From: Algihabitans albus
Lineage (GTDB): Bacteria > Pseudomonadota > Alphaproteobacteria > Kiloniellales > DSM-21159
NCBI RefSeq assembly: GCF_003572205.1
Contig: NZ_QXNY01000004.1
Coordinates: 124,548-188,547 of the forward strand
DNA length: 64,000 bases
Direction of reading: 5' to 3'
Numbering within the stretch: position 1 is the stretch's first letter; the number at the start of each line of letters is the position of its first letter. Both the position numbers and the translations under genes were made by a program. Below are positions 24,279 through 34,400 of this stretch, one piece after another. The notes below the pieces were generated by a model. The model was not told the DNA's origin, made no database searches, and saw only the letters and a program-made list of their open reading frames with translations.

Positions 24279-25577
24279 ATGGCCGAATTCACCGACTACA
24301 AGGTCAAGGACCTCTCCTTGGCAGACTGGGGCCGCAAGGAGATTGAGATCGCCGAGACCGAGATGCCCGGTCTGATGGCTTTGCGCGAAGAGTATGGCGC
24401 CTCCAAGCCGCTCAAGGGCGCCCGCATCGCAGGCTGTCTGCACATGACCATCCAGACAGCGGTCCTGATCGAGACCTTGATCGCGCTGGGCGCGGAAGTA
24501 CGCTGGTCCTCCTGCAACATCTTCTCCACTCAGGATCAGGCTGCCGCCGCCATTGCCGCGGCAGGCATCCCGGTCTTCGCCTGGAAGGGCATGAGCGAGG
24601 AAGAGTTCTGGTGGGCGATCGAACAGACCGTCACGGGGCCGGACGGCTGGAAGATCAATATGGTGCTGGATGACGGCGGCGATCTGACGCAGCTCCTGCA
24701 TAAGGAGGACTACGCACCGCTGATGGCGGACGTCCGCGGAATCTCGGAAGAAACCACCACCGGTGTGATTCGCCTCTATCAGATGGCCAAGGCCGGCTCG
24801 TTGAAGGCGCCCGCGATCAACGTCAATGACTCCGTCACCAAGTCCAAGTTCGACAATAAATACGGATGCCGCGAGTCCCTGGTCGACGCCATCCGCCGCG
24901 GCACAGACGTGATGATGGCCGGCAAGATCGCCATGGTCTGCGGTTTCGGAGACGTCGGCAAAGGCTCGGCGGACTCTCTGCGCAACGCCGGATGCCGCGT
25001 GATGGTGAGCGAGGTCGATCCGATCTGCGCTCTGCAGGCTGCGATGGAAGGCTATGAGGTGGTGACGATGGAGCAGGCGGCACCGCGCGCCGATCTCTTC
25101 GTCACGGCCACGGGCAACAAGGACGTCATTACCGTCGAGCACATGCGCGCGATGAAAGACCGCGCCATCGTCTGCAACATCGGCCACTTCGATACCGAGA
25201 TTCAGATCGAGGGGCTGCGGAACATGAAGTGGGACAACGTCAAGCCGCAGGTCGACCAGGTGGAGTTTCCCGACGGCAAGAAGATCATCCTGCTGTCGGA
25301 AGGGCGTCTGGTAAATCTGGGTAATGCCACCGGTCACCCCAGCTTCGTGATGTCCGCCAGCTTCACCAACCAAGTGCTGGCCCAAATCGAACTCTGGACC
25401 AACACCGACAGCTACGAACGGCAGGTCTACGTGCTGCCCAAGAAGCTCGACGAGAAGGTTGCAGAACTGCATCTGGCAAAGGTCGGCGCCAACCTGACGA
25501 AGCTGTCCACGGACCAGGCCGACTACATCGGCGTGGGCACCGAGGGCCCCTTCAAAGGCGAGGCCTACCGCTACTAG
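24279..25577 (+). CDS. ahcY: Adenosylhomocysteinase
   Basis: 432 residues. Splits S-adenosylhomocysteine to adenosine and homocysteine, relieving product inhibition of methyltransferases. Seen: [15 protein letters not shown] (substrate domain), [26 protein letters not shown], the NAD-binding [25 protein letters not shown] and the C-terminal PFKGEAYRY with the conserved Lys/Tyr that complete the NAD site of the neighbouring subunit. ATG 24279 matches the usual N-terminus ([20 protein letters not shown]). In Alphaproteobacteria it commonly lies next to the chvIG/PTS block, as here. Confidence 0.97.
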   Translation: MAEFTDYKVKDLSLADWGRKEIEIAETEMPGLMALREEYGASKPLKGARIAGCLHMTIQTAVLIETLIALGAEVRWSSCNIFSTQDQAAAAIAAAGIPVFAWKGMSEEEFWWAIEQTVTGPDGWKINMVLDDGGDLTQLLHKEDYAPLMADVRGISEETTTGVIRLYQMAKAGSLKAPAINVNDSVTKSKFDNKYGCRESLVDAIRRGTDVMMAGKIAMVCGFGDVGKGSADSLRNAGCRVMVSEVDPICALQAAMEGYEVVTMEQAAPRADLFVTATGNKDVITVEHMRAMKDRAIVCNIGHFDTEIQIEGLRNMKWDNVKPQVDQVEFPDGKKIILLSEGRLVNLGNATGHPSFVMSASFTNQVLAQIELWTNTDSYERQVYVLPKKLDEKVAELHLAKVGANLTKLSTDQADYIGVGTEGPFKGEAYRY

Positions 25578-25580
25578 ACA

Positions 25581-25611
25581 GCATCACGCGCTGCTGGGTG
25601 CAGCGTGATGC
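25581..25611 (+). terminator. Hairpin immediately after ahcY
   Basis: GCATCAC (25581-25587) pairs with GTGATGC (25605-25611) and GCTGC (25590-25594) with GCAGC (25600-25604), with a 2-base bulge and a 5-base loop. It starts within a few bases of the ahcY stop. No U-run follows. Confidence 0.5.
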
Positions 25612-25767
25612 AGCGGTTCAATCGCCGACGTTCGATCGCAACCACTCCGCTTGCTTGATGACGGAATCTCCCCGTAGACTCCGACTTGCGTGAAAATGCG
25701 CTCCAAGGGGGACGGTAGGGGCGTGCCACCACAAGAGCTTCGGCACGGCCTCTAGCGTTGGGACGGT

Positions 25768-27924
25768 ATGACTCCGGCCTGGATTGCAGCGTTGGTCTGC
25801 ATGGTTCTGGCTTGCTTGGCCGGGATCATGCTTTGGCGCGCCCGCAAGGAGGCGGCGACCAACGCCGCCGCAGAGACGGCGGCCCAGAGGGCTCTCAGGC
25901 AGGTTCAGGCGGACTTGCTGAAAGCGCAGGCACAGGCCGACAGCGTCGCGGCGGAGCGCGACGAGGAAAGCCGCCTGCGCGAAACAGCCGAGGCTGCGCG
26001 CGACAACCTCTACGCCTTGATGAACGGCCTGCCCCGGCCGGTCTGGTGGCGTGGCAGCGATCTTTCGCTGCTTTACGCCAACGATGCCTATCTCGCCGCG
26101 GTGGGCCTGGGTCGCGGCCAGGCCCTGGCAACCAACGCAGAGCTGGTCGACGCCGACGACCGCGAAGCAGCGCACGCGTTGGCACGTGCGGCACTCGGTA
26201 GTGGGGAGAGTCGGTCGCAGGCCTTTCATGTCGTCGCCGGCGGCCGTCGGGTACTGCTGGAGATCACCGAGACGCCCTTGGCCGATGGCACCCTGGTCGG
26301 ACATGCCCGGGATCTGACCGCGGTCGAAGAGCTGCGCGCCGAGCTGGCACGTCATGACCGGGCCCAGAGCGACGTATTGGAGAACATCAACGTCGGGATC
26401 GCCGTGCTCGGCCCGGACATGCACCTGACCTTCTACAACCAGGCCTACGCGCGCTTGTGGCAGCTCGGCGAGGCCTTTCTGGCCGGCCAGCCGCACATCG
26501 CAGAGGTCTGGGACCGTCTCCGTGCCGCCCGGCGTCTGCCGGAGCAGGCCGACTTCGGCGAATTTAAGTCCCAGCAGCTCCGCAGTTTCCAGCGGGTGAT
26601 CGAGCCGGTCGAGGAGCTGATGCATCTGCCGGACGGCACCACCCTGCGCTTCGTGATCAACCCGCACCCCTTTGGCGGTGTGCTGCTGACCTACGAAGAC
26701 GTCACCGATACCTTGCGGTTGGAGCGTACCTACAACACCCTGCTGGAGGTCCAGCGAGAGACCTTGGACAACCTCTTCGAGGGCGTTGCGGTCTACGGCG
26801 CCGACGGCCGTCTCAAACTCTACAATCCAGCCTTTGCCCAGACGTGGAATCTGCCGGGCGAGTTGCTCGACAACCGGCCACATGTCCGGGAGATCGTGCA
26901 GCGCACCAGAGACTTCTATGACGTCGACGACGACATCTGGAGCAAATTGGCGGAGGAGATGGTCGTCGCCAGCACGGAACCGCGGGAAGCCAGTGGCCGC
27001 CTGGAACGCGCCGATGGAACGCAACTCGACTGGACCCAGGTCATGCTGCCTGACGGTGCCAGCCTCTTCACCTACGTCGACGTGACCGACTCCACCCGGG
27101 TCGAACGGGCCCTGCGCGAGCGCAACGAGGCGCTGGAGACCACCGACCGGCTTAAGTCGGAGTTCATCGCCAACATTTCCTACGAGCTGCGGACACCGCT
27201 CAACGCGATCATCGGTTTCGCCGAAATCCTGGAAAATCAATATTTTGGCCCGTTGAGCGAACGGCAGCGGGAATACAGCCATGCGATCGTGGACTCTTCC
27301 CAACGGCTGATCGCCTTGATCAACGATATTCTGGACCTGGCCTCGATCGAAGCCGGCTATCTGATCCTCGAGCGATCCTCGGTCTCGATACCCGACCTCC
27401 TGACCGACGTCGGGGGATTGGTGCGCGAAAGAGTGCGCAGCGCGGGACTGGATCTCTCGGTCGACTGCCCCGCCGACTTCGGTTCGCTGCTCTGCGATCA
27501 GCGACGCATCGTTCAGGCTCTCTTCAATCTTCTTTCCAACGCGATCAAGTTCACGCCGGAAGGCGGACGTATCCATCTGACGGCCGTGCGTGCTCCCGGC
27601 GAGGTGTTGCTCTCCGTCTCCGATACCGGTGCGGGCATTCCGCTTCAGGACCAGACGCGGGTTTTCGGCCGATTCGAGCGCGGCAGAACCAAGGCCGAGC
27701 GCCATGTCGGCGTCGGCCTTGGCTTGTCTCTCGTCAAATCGCTGATCGAGTTGCACGGCGGACGGGTCGAACTGCGCTCGACGTCAGGTGCTGGAACTCA
27801 GGTGACCTGCCGCTTGCCGGATCTGAACGAAGCTCTCGAAGCAGATGTCGAAACCGGTGCGGAGACGGGCGTGGACTCGGCCTCCCGACCGATCTCCGAG
27901 CCTCGCGTCAAGTCGGTCGAGTAA
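25768..27924 (+). CDS. divL: DivL-like PAS sensor kinase with Tyr replacing the phospho-accepting His
   Basis: 718 residues. One N-terminal membrane segment (about 5-23), a coiled-coil stretch (30-80), then three PAS-type regions (about 80-180, 195-320, 335-450). The dimerisation domain reads EFIANISYELRTPLNAIIGF: the position of the catalytic His in ordinary kinases is Tyr472 (codon TAC at 27181-27183). The ATPase domain is complete (NLLSNAIKFT, DTGAGIP, GVGLGLSLVK). An N-terminal membrane anchor, several PAS domains and Tyr in the H box are the hallmarks of DivL, the Caulobacter cell-cycle protein (Tyr550) that binds DivK-P and controls CckA, hence CtrA. The ahcY/tsaE neighbourhood is typical for this kinase. 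Orthology is inferred. Confidence 0.8.
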   Translation: MTPAWIAALVCMVLACLAGIMLWRARKEAATNAAAETAAQRALRQVQADLLKAQAQADSVAAERDEESRLRETAEAARDNLYALMNGLPRPVWWRGSDLSLLYANDAYLAAVGLGRGQALATNAELVDADDREAAHALARAALGSGESRSQAFHVVAGGRRVLLEITETPLADGTLVGHARDLTAVEELRAELARHDRAQSDVLENINVGIAVLGPDMHLTFYNQAYARLWQLGEAFLAGQPHIAEVWDRLRAARRLPEQADFGEFKSQQLRSFQRVIEPVEELMHLPDGTTLRFVINPHPFGGVLLTYEDVTDTLRLERTYNTLLEVQRETLDNLFEGVAVYGADGRLKLYNPAFAQTWNLPGELLDNRPHVREIVQRTRDFYDVDDDIWSKLAEEMVVASTEPREASGRLERADGTQLDWTQVMLPDGASLFTYVDVTDSTRVERALRERNEALETTDRLKSEFIANISYELRTPLNAIIGFAEILENQYFGPLSERQREYSHAIVDSSQRLIALINDILDLASIEAGYLILERSSVSIPDLLTDVGGLVRERVRSAGLDLSVDCPADFGSLLCDQRRIVQALFNLLSNAIKFTPEGGRIHLTAVRAPGEVLLSVSDTGAGIPLQDQTRVFGRFERGRTKAERHVGVGLGLSLVKSLIELHGGRVELRSTSGAGTQVTCRLPDLNEALEADVETGAETGVDSASRPISEPRVKSVE

Positions 27925-27951
27925 CAGATAGAGCGCTCTTCGAGGGCTCGC

Positions 27952-29046
27952 TCAAGCCGCGCTGTCGCGCCGGTCTTCGTCGGGAAGACCCTTGGTGGTC
28001 GAGTACTCCCAGTGCAGAGCTTCGCCGGGATGGACAAGAGCGTAGATGGCGTGAGCCGCCATCGCGGCCTCGGAAAAGCCGCAGAGGATCAGTTTCAGCT
28101 TGCCTGGGTAGGTCGCCATGTCGCCGATGGCGAAGACGCCCGGTACCGAAGTCGCGCAGTTTTCGGGATCGACCAGAATATGACTGCGTTCCAGATCGAG
28201 GCCCCAGTCGGCAATCGGGCCGAGGTTCATGGAAAGACCGTAGAACGGCAGAAGAATATCCGCTTCGAGTCGGCGCTCATTGCCCTCCAAGTCCTGCACG
28301 GCGACGGCCGACAGTCTGTCCCCGTCGCCCTCCAGTCCCTGCAACTGATACGGCACCACCAACTCGACACCGCTGTCCGGAGCGGCGGCAAGGGCATACA
28401 GCTTGGCGACACTGTCCGGTGCAGCGCGGAACTTGGCACGACGATGAACCACGGCCACGGACCGGGCGAGCGGTGCCAGATTGAGCGCCCAGTCGAGCGC
28501 CGAGTCGCCGCCGCCGGCGATGATCAGCCGCTTGTCGCGAAAGGCCTCGGGTTTGGGCACCATGTACTGCACCGCCCCGCTTGCCTCGTAGCCCTCCAAC
28601 CCGGTCAAAGGCGGCCGGTTCGGTCCAAAGGCACCAACGCCGGCGGCGATCACGACCGCCGTCGCCTCGATTATCACGCCCTTCGAGGTCGTCAGCCGCC
28701 AACGTCCCTCCGCCGTTCGCTCGAGCCGCTCGACCTGTTGGCCCAGATGATAGCTGGGATCGAAAGGTGCGGCCTGCTCGACAAGCTTCTCGATCAAATC
28801 GTAAGCCATAACCTTGGGGTAGCCGGGGATGTCGTAGATCGGCTTTTCAGGATAAAGCGCCGCGCACTGGCCGCCGACCGCCTCCAGCACATCGATTACC
28901 GCCGTGCGCATCTTCAGCATGCCGAGTTCGAAAACGGCGAAGAGGCCAACCGGGCCGGCACCGACAATGGCGACGTCGACGGACTGGGCGGCGCCGGTTC
29001 CGCCGCCGTCGGTCTCTCCGTTGATGGTCTGAGTGTTCTGGGTCAT
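27952..29046 (-). CDS. Ferredoxin-NADP reductase, thioredoxin-reductase-like type
   Basis: 364 residues. FAD-binding AIVGAGPVGLF (about 26-36), VGGQCAALYPEKPIYDIPG, NADPH-binding IAGGGDSALDWAL (about 176-188) and the C-terminal FAIGDMATYPGKLKLI are diagnostic of the TrxR-like FNR family (YumC type). The CxxC redox pair of true thioredoxin reductases is missing, ruling that out. Moves electrons between NADPH and ferredoxin or flavodoxin. Convergent with the DivL-like gene (27 bases apart) and divergent from tsaE. Confidence 0.92.
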   Translation of the reverse strand: MTQNTQTINGETDGGGTGAAQSVDVAIVGAGPVGLFAVFELGMLKMRTAVIDVLEAVGGQCAALYPEKPIYDIPGYPKVMAYDLIEKLVEQAAPFDPSYHLGQQVERLERTAEGRWRLTTSKGVIIEATAVVIAAGVGAFGPNRPPLTGLEGYEASGAVQYMVPKPEAFRDKRLIIAGGGDSALDWALNLAPLARSVAVVHRRAKFRAAPDSVAKLYALAAAPDSGVELVVPYQLQGLEGDGDRLSAVAVQDLEGNERRLEADILLPFYGLSMNLGPIADWGLDLERSHILVDPENCATSVPGVFAIGDMATYPGKLKLILCGFSEAAMAAHAIYALVHPGEALHWEYSTTKGLPDEDRRDSAA

Positions 29047-29172
29047 GGAGCGACGAGACTGGGTCTGTTGTTGAGGCCGTTGGGTAATTCGCTACATGGC
29101 AGGCTGTCTCGGCAATGGCAAGGTTCCGCCCGGCTGGACGGGCGCGCGCGGCCACGTGTACAAGGCAGCCGC

Positions 29173-29685
29173 ATGGGGTTGCCAGTTCCAGAGGAAACGC
29201 GCGTTGAGGTGCAGCTCTCCGACAAAGCGGCGACGGAGGTATTGGCTGCGCGTCTGGCGCCGCTGCTGCGCCGGGGAGATGTCGTGGCCTTGAGCGGTGG
29301 TCTGGGCGCCGGAAAGACGGCCTTCTGTCGCGCCTTGATCAACGCCCTGCCCGGCCCGGCCGAAGAGGTGCCGAGCCCCACCTTCACCCTGGCCCAGGTC
29401 TACGAACGCGGCGACCGGCAGGTCTGGCACTTCGACTTCTACCGATTGAAGGATCCGGACGAAGTCTGGGAACTCGGGTTGGAGGAGGCCTTGGCCGAGG
29501 GAATCAGCCTGATCGAATGGCCGGAGCGCCTAGGCAGCCAACTGCCACGCGATCGGCTGGACCTGCACCTGGCCACGCCGTTGGCCGACGCGGCGCACGA
29601 GCAAACCCGCCTTGCCACCCTGTGCGGGCAGGGTGCCTGGGCCGCACGGCTGGCCGCACAGGCGCAGGAATTGGCCGGACCATGA
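29173..29685 (+). CDS. tsaE: tRNA N6-adenosine threonylcarbamoylation protein, ATPase TsaE
   Basis: 170 residues. Walker A GGLGAGKTA (42-50), then VPSPTFTLAQVY, WHFDFYRLKDPDE and LIEWPERLGSQLP, all standard TsaE segments. Works with TsaB, TsaC and TsaD to make t6A37 in ANN-decoding tRNAs. ATG 29173 follows CAAGG by 7 nt. The end of the gene overlaps the start of amgK (ATGA at 29682-29685). This tsaE-amgK-murU order is common in Alphaproteobacteria. Confidence 0.94.
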   Translation: MGLPVPEETRVEVQLSDKAATEVLAARLAPLLRRGDVVALSGGLGAGKTAFCRALINALPGPAEEVPSPTFTLAQVYERGDRQVWHFDFYRLKDPDEVWELGLEEALAEGISLIEWPERLGSQLPRDRLDLHLATPLADAAHEQTRLATLCGQGAWAARLAAQAQELAGP

Positions 29686-30698
29686 CGGTTGGTGACCGAG
29701 AGACGCGCTTGTTGGGCTTCCTGGCGGAGCACGGTTGGCATCTGAGCGACCGTGCCGTCTTGGCGGCCGACGCTTCGTTCCGCCGGTATGACCGACTGCG
29801 CCGAGGCGTGCAGACAGCCGTCTTGATGGATGCGCCCCCGGAAAAGGAGAAACCTGCAGCGTTCCTCAGAATTGCACGACTGCTTCGGACCTTCGAGCTC
29901 TCGGCGCCGGCGATCATCGCAGCCGACGAGGCCGAGGGCTTCGCGCTGCTGGAGGATTTCGGCGATCGAACCTTCACCGTCGCGCTGGCGGAAGGCGCCG
30001 ATGAGCGGCAACTCTATGCGAAAGCGGTCGAAACCCTGGTCGCCCTGCAACGCCGCTGGCGACCGGAAACGGCGGTGGAGTTAGACCGTTACGGCATCGA
30101 GGAGTTGCTGCGCGAGGTCCGGCTCCTGACCGACTGGACTTGGCCGGCCCTTCAGGGCAACGCCTTGAAGCCGGACATCGCGGCCGCCTACGACGACGCC
30201 TGGCGTGAGGCCTTTGCGCGGCTGGAGGCGCTGACGCCCACTCTGGCCCTGCGCGACTTCCATGTCGACAATCTCATGGTCCTGCCGCAGCGGGACGGTC
30301 CCGCCGCGGTCGGACTGCTGGACTTCCAGGATGCGCTGATCGGTCACCCGGCCTACGATCTGGTGTCCCTTTTGGAGGACGCGCGCCGAGACATCGCGCC
30401 GAAAACGGTGGAGGCATCGCTGGCCGCCTACTTCGCGGCCCTGCCGGAGCTGGACGGCGCCGCCTTCCGCGACGGCTATGCGATTCTCGGCGCCCAGCGC
30501 GCCGCCAAGATCGTCGGTGTCTTTACCCGCCTGGACCGGCGCGACGGCAAAGCGGGCTACCTACGCCACATTCCACGGACTTGGCGACATCTGAATCGTA
30601 GTCTGGCGCATCCCGCGCTCGAACCCGTAAACGCTTGGTTTGCCGCGCACTGGCCGGTGGATCTGCGCCTGTCACCCGCACCGCAAGAGGCTGCCTGA
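29682..30698 (+). CDS. amgK: Anomeric sugar kinase AmgK (N-acetylmuramate/N-acetylglucosamine kinase)
   Basis: 338 residues of the aminoglycoside phosphotransferase fold. The catalytic loop LRDFHVDNLM (about 187-196) and the metal-binding LLDFQDALIGHPAYDL follow the kinase pattern. Phosphorylates C1 of MurNAc and GlcNAc released from peptidoglycan. Its start overlaps tsaE (ATGA) and its stop overlaps murU (TGATG), which together bypass de novo UDP-MurNAc synthesis; this salvage pathway, known from Pseudomonas, gives intrinsic tolerance to fosfomycin. The assignment relies on fold plus the adjacent murU. Confidence 0.88.
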   Translation: MTVGDRETRLLGFLAEHGWHLSDRAVLAADASFRRYDRLRRGVQTAVLMDAPPEKEKPAAFLRIARLLRTFELSAPAIIAADEAEGFALLEDFGDRTFTVALAEGADERQLYAKAVETLVALQRRWRPETAVELDRYGIEELLREVRLLTDWTWPALQGNALKPDIAAAYDDAWREAFARLEALTPTLALRDFHVDNLMVLPQRDGPAAVGLLDFQDALIGHPAYDLVSLLEDARRDIAPKTVEASLAAYFAALPELDGAAFRDGYAILGAQRAAKIVGVFTRLDRRDGKAGYLRHIPRTWRHLNRSLAHPALEPVNAWFAAHWPVDLRLSPAPQEAA

Positions 30699-31444
30699 TG
30701 ACTCTGACCCGTGCCATGGTGCTGGCCGCCGGCCGCGGCGAGCGGATGCGCCCACTGACAGAAACGACCCCCAAGCCGATGATCGCGGTCCACGGCGTGC
30801 CGATGATCGATCGCGTTCTCGCGCGCCTCGCCGCCGCTGAGATCGAGAAAGCGGTGGTGAATCTGCACCATCTCGGCAGCAGGTTGCGCGACCACCTGGC
30901 GGACTGCGTCGCGCCGCCACTGGTCTTCAGTGAGGAAGCGGAACTGCTGGAAACCGGCGGCGGGGTCAAGAAGGCCCTGCCGGAACTGGGTACCGCACCG
31001 TTTTTCGTCTGCAATGGCGACGTCGTCTGGCTGGATGGGTACCAACCGACCCTCGAGCGGCTGCGGCGCTACTGGGATCCCGAGCGAATGGATGCCCTGC
31101 TGTTGCTTCAGCCGAGCCCGGTCGCGATCGGCTATGACGGTCCCGGCGACTTCGTGATGGATCCGCAGGGTCGCCTGCGCCGGCGCCGCGAGCGCGAGAT
31201 TGCGCCCTTCACCTTCGCCGGCGTCCAGGTCCTGAAGCCCGAGCTTTTCGCAACGACGCCGGACGGCGCCTTTTCGCTCAATCTGATTTACGATCGCGCC
31301 ATCGAACGTCAGCGGCTCTTCGGATTACGCCACGATGGCGCTTGGTACCACGTTGGACGCCCCGAGGACTTGGAGCGGGCCGAGTTGGAGTTGCGCTTCG
31401 AACTTGGCGGGGGTCATGAAGAGCGGATGGCAGCTCAAGAATAG
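30698..31444 (+). CDS. murU: N-acetylmuramate alpha-1-phosphate uridylyltransferase MurU
   Basis: 248 residues, a sugar nucleotidyltransferase with the signature VLAAGRGERMRPLTETTPKP near the N-terminus and the later CNGDVVWLDG. Converts MurNAc-1-P plus UTP to UDP-MurNAc. ATG 30698 follows AAGAGG (30685-30690) and overlaps the amgK stop. Downstream addB starts 35 bases later on the same strand, so addB-addA may share its transcript. Confidence 0.9.
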   Translation: MTLTRAMVLAAGRGERMRPLTETTPKPMIAVHGVPMIDRVLARLAAAEIEKAVVNLHHLGSRLRDHLADCVAPPLVFSEEAELLETGGGVKKALPELGTAPFFVCNGDVVWLDGYQPTLERLRRYWDPERMDALLLLQPSPVAIGYDGPGDFVMDPQGRLRRRREREIAPFTFAGVQVLKPELFATTPDGAFSLNLIYDRAIERQRLFGLRHDGAWYHVGRPEDLERAELELRFELGGGHEERMAAQE

Positions 31445-31479
31445 AACGGCCGGGAGAGGTCGGAAGGAACGGCAGGTCG

Positions 31480-34400
31480 GTGGAGGGAGCGCAGCCGAAG
31501 GTCTATAGCATCGATCCCGAGGTCGGCTTCGTCGATGCCCTCGCCCGCGGCCTCTTGGCCCGTTCCACCGATCCACTGGATCTCTCCAGGATCCAATTGC
31601 TGCTCCCGACCCGTCGCGCCGGACGGGCCTTGTCCGAGGCCTTCCTGCGCGTCGCCGGAGGGCAGGCACTCCTGCTGCCACGCATCCGGCCACTGGGCGA
31701 GATCGACGCCGACGAGCTGCTGATCTCCGGCGAGCCAACCGGCTTGGATCATGCTTTCGGCAGCACTGGCATAGCTGCCGACCTGCCACCGGAACTGCCC
31801 GGCGTGACCCGCCAACTTTTACTCGCCCGCCTCGTATTGCGCTGGGCGGAGCAACGCGGCGACACGGCTGCGCCGGCGGAAGATCAGGCCATCCGCTTGG
31901 CCGGTGAACTGGGGCGGCTGATCGACTCCGTGGAGACGGAGGGTCTGGACTTCGCCGAACTCGCCCGCCTGGCACCCGAAGACTACGCGGTCCATTGGCA
32001 GAAGACCTTGGACTTCCTGCGGATCGTCACCGATAGCTGGCCGGAGATCCAGCGAGACCTCGGAACCCTCGGCGCGGCCGAGCGCCGTCGCCGGCTGCTG
32101 GAGGCGCAGGCGGCGGCTTGGCTGGCCGAACCGCCGCAAGGCCCTGTCGTCGCCGCCGGCTCCACCGGCTCGATTCCCGCCACGGCCGAGTTGCTCAAGG
32201 TTATCGCCGGGCTGCCGAACGGCGCCGTGATCCTGCCAGGCCTCGACCGCGAGATGCCGGAAACCGCCTGGGCGCAAGTGCTGGAGGCGCCCAGCCATCC
32301 GCAGCACACACTCGCCCGTCTGCTGCGGCATCTGGAGATCGGCCGCAAGGAAGTGGCAGACTGGCCCACATCGCAAGAGGCGACCGGGACATCGGGTCAG
32401 ACGCCGGCCACAGCCCGGCGCTGTCTGATTGCCACGGCGCTCTGGCCGGCGACGGCAACCTCCGGCTGGGCCGAGATGCCGAACGACTTCTCCGCTCAAG
32501 AGGCCGAGCGGGCTCTGACGGGTCTGCGCCGCATCGACTGTCCGGACCCTGGAACGGAGGCCACCACGGTGGCTCTGCTGCTGCGCGAAACACTGGACAC
32601 GCCTGGCAAACGAGCCGCCTTGGTCACGCCCGACCGCGCTCTCGCCCGCCGGGTCGCGGCCGAACTGCGCCGCTGGGGGTTGGAGGTGGACGATTCGGCC
32701 GGACGGCCGCTCGCCACCACGCCGCCCAGCGCCTTTCTGCGCCTCACCGCGCAGATGGTGGCGGAGCGGCTGGCACCGCTGCCGCTGCTCGCGACCCTGA
32801 AACACCCCCTCGCGGCCGGCGGCGAGGAGACCGGCCGCTTTCGAACGCAGGTCCGCCGGCTGGAGACCGCGGTGCTGCGGGGCCCGCGCCCGCCGGCCGG
32901 CTTCGACGGACTGCTGGAGGCGGCGCGCGCGGAGACGGCAGGCCGTTCGATGGTGCCCTGGTTGCAGCACCTGGCCGGCATGGCACGCAGCTTCGCCACG
33001 CTCCTGAACAATAGGGCTGCCGGTCTTGCGCAGACGGCGGAAGCACACGTTGCCTTTGCCGAGGCCTTGGCAGCTAGCGACAGCGAACCCGGCGCCACCC
33101 GGCTCTGGCGCGGCGAAGCCGGGGAAGAAGCGGCAGCCTTCTTCGCAGAGTTGCATGACGGTGCCTTGACCGCAGGCGGTCTGACCGCCGCGCGCTACCT
33201 GGCCGTTCTGGAGGCTCTGATGACCGGCCGCGCTGTCCGCCGCCGCTATGGCGGCCATCCACGGCTGGCCATTCTGGGTCCGCTGGAGGCCAGGCTGCAA
33301 CAGGCCGACCGCCTGATCCTGGCCGGCCTGAACGAGGGAACCTGGCCGGCCGAGACCGAACCGGGACCTTGGATGAGCCGGCCAATGAGGGCCGCCTTCG
33401 GCCTGCCTCCCGTCGAGCGCAAGATCGGTTTGGCGGCGCACGACTTTACCCAGGCGGCGAGCGCGCCCGAGGTGATCCTGACCCGCGCGGAGCGCGTCGA
33501 AGGAACACCGACCGTTCCGTCACGCTGGCTGCTGCGGCTCGACGCGCTGTGTAACCTCCTCGGCAGACCATCTGCGCTGGCCGACGAGAGCGCACTTTGG
33601 GCGACCCGCGTCGAGGCGCTCGATGCGGCCAAGGCCTACCGACCCTGCGATCCGCCGTCGCCGACGCCGCCAGCCGCCGCACGGCCCAGGGGCCTGTCCG
33701 TCACTCAGGTCGAGACCTGGATGCGCGACCCCTACGCCATCTACGCACGCCACATCCTGAAGCTCCGAAAGCTTCCGGCGCTCGACGAGGAACCGGGCGC
33801 CGCCGACAAGGGACTGATCGTGCACGACGCCCTGGAGGCTTTCACCAAAGCTTGGCCCGTCACCCTACCGCCGGATGCGGAAGCGCAGCTCCTGAACCAC
33901 GGCCGCGCGGTTTTTCAACGCATTCGGCACCGTCCGACTCTCTTCGCCTTTTGGTGGCCGCGCTTCGCCCGCATCGCGGCCTGGGTGTCGAACAGGGAGG
34001 CGGAGCGGCGACCGCAACTTACGGAGCTGCTGAGCGAGATCGAAGGCCGGATCGATATCGAGGGGTTTGAACTGCGCGCACGTGCCGACCGGATCGAGCG
34101 GCTGATCGACGGCGGTCTGGCGCTGATCGACTACAAGACCGGTACGGCGCCGAGTTCGAAATCCCTGCGCCTCGGCTTTTCTCCGCAGCTACCGCTTGAG
34201 GCGGTCATCGCGCTGGCCGGCGGGTTCGAGGGACTGCCGCCTGCCGAGGTGGCCGAACTTGCCTTCTGGCGCCTGAGCGGAGGGCATCCGCCCGGCGAAA
34301 TCAAAACGCTCAAGCCAGGCAAGGAGACGCCGGCGATCGAGGATCTTGCAGTCCAGGCGCGGAACGGTCTCGCGGCATTGGTCACGCGTTTCCGAGATCC

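Noticed and set aside
27952-29046. Annotation as thioredoxin reductase
   Set aside because: The CxxC redox motif is absent and the ALYPEK-IYD and FAIGDMATYPGKLKLI segments match TrxR-like ferredoxin-NADP reductases.
28012-29172. Upstream extension of the tsaE frame by about 390 codons
   Set aside because: The extension is antisense to the ferredoxin-NADP reductase gene; TsaE proteins are about 150-170 residues, matching a start at 29173.
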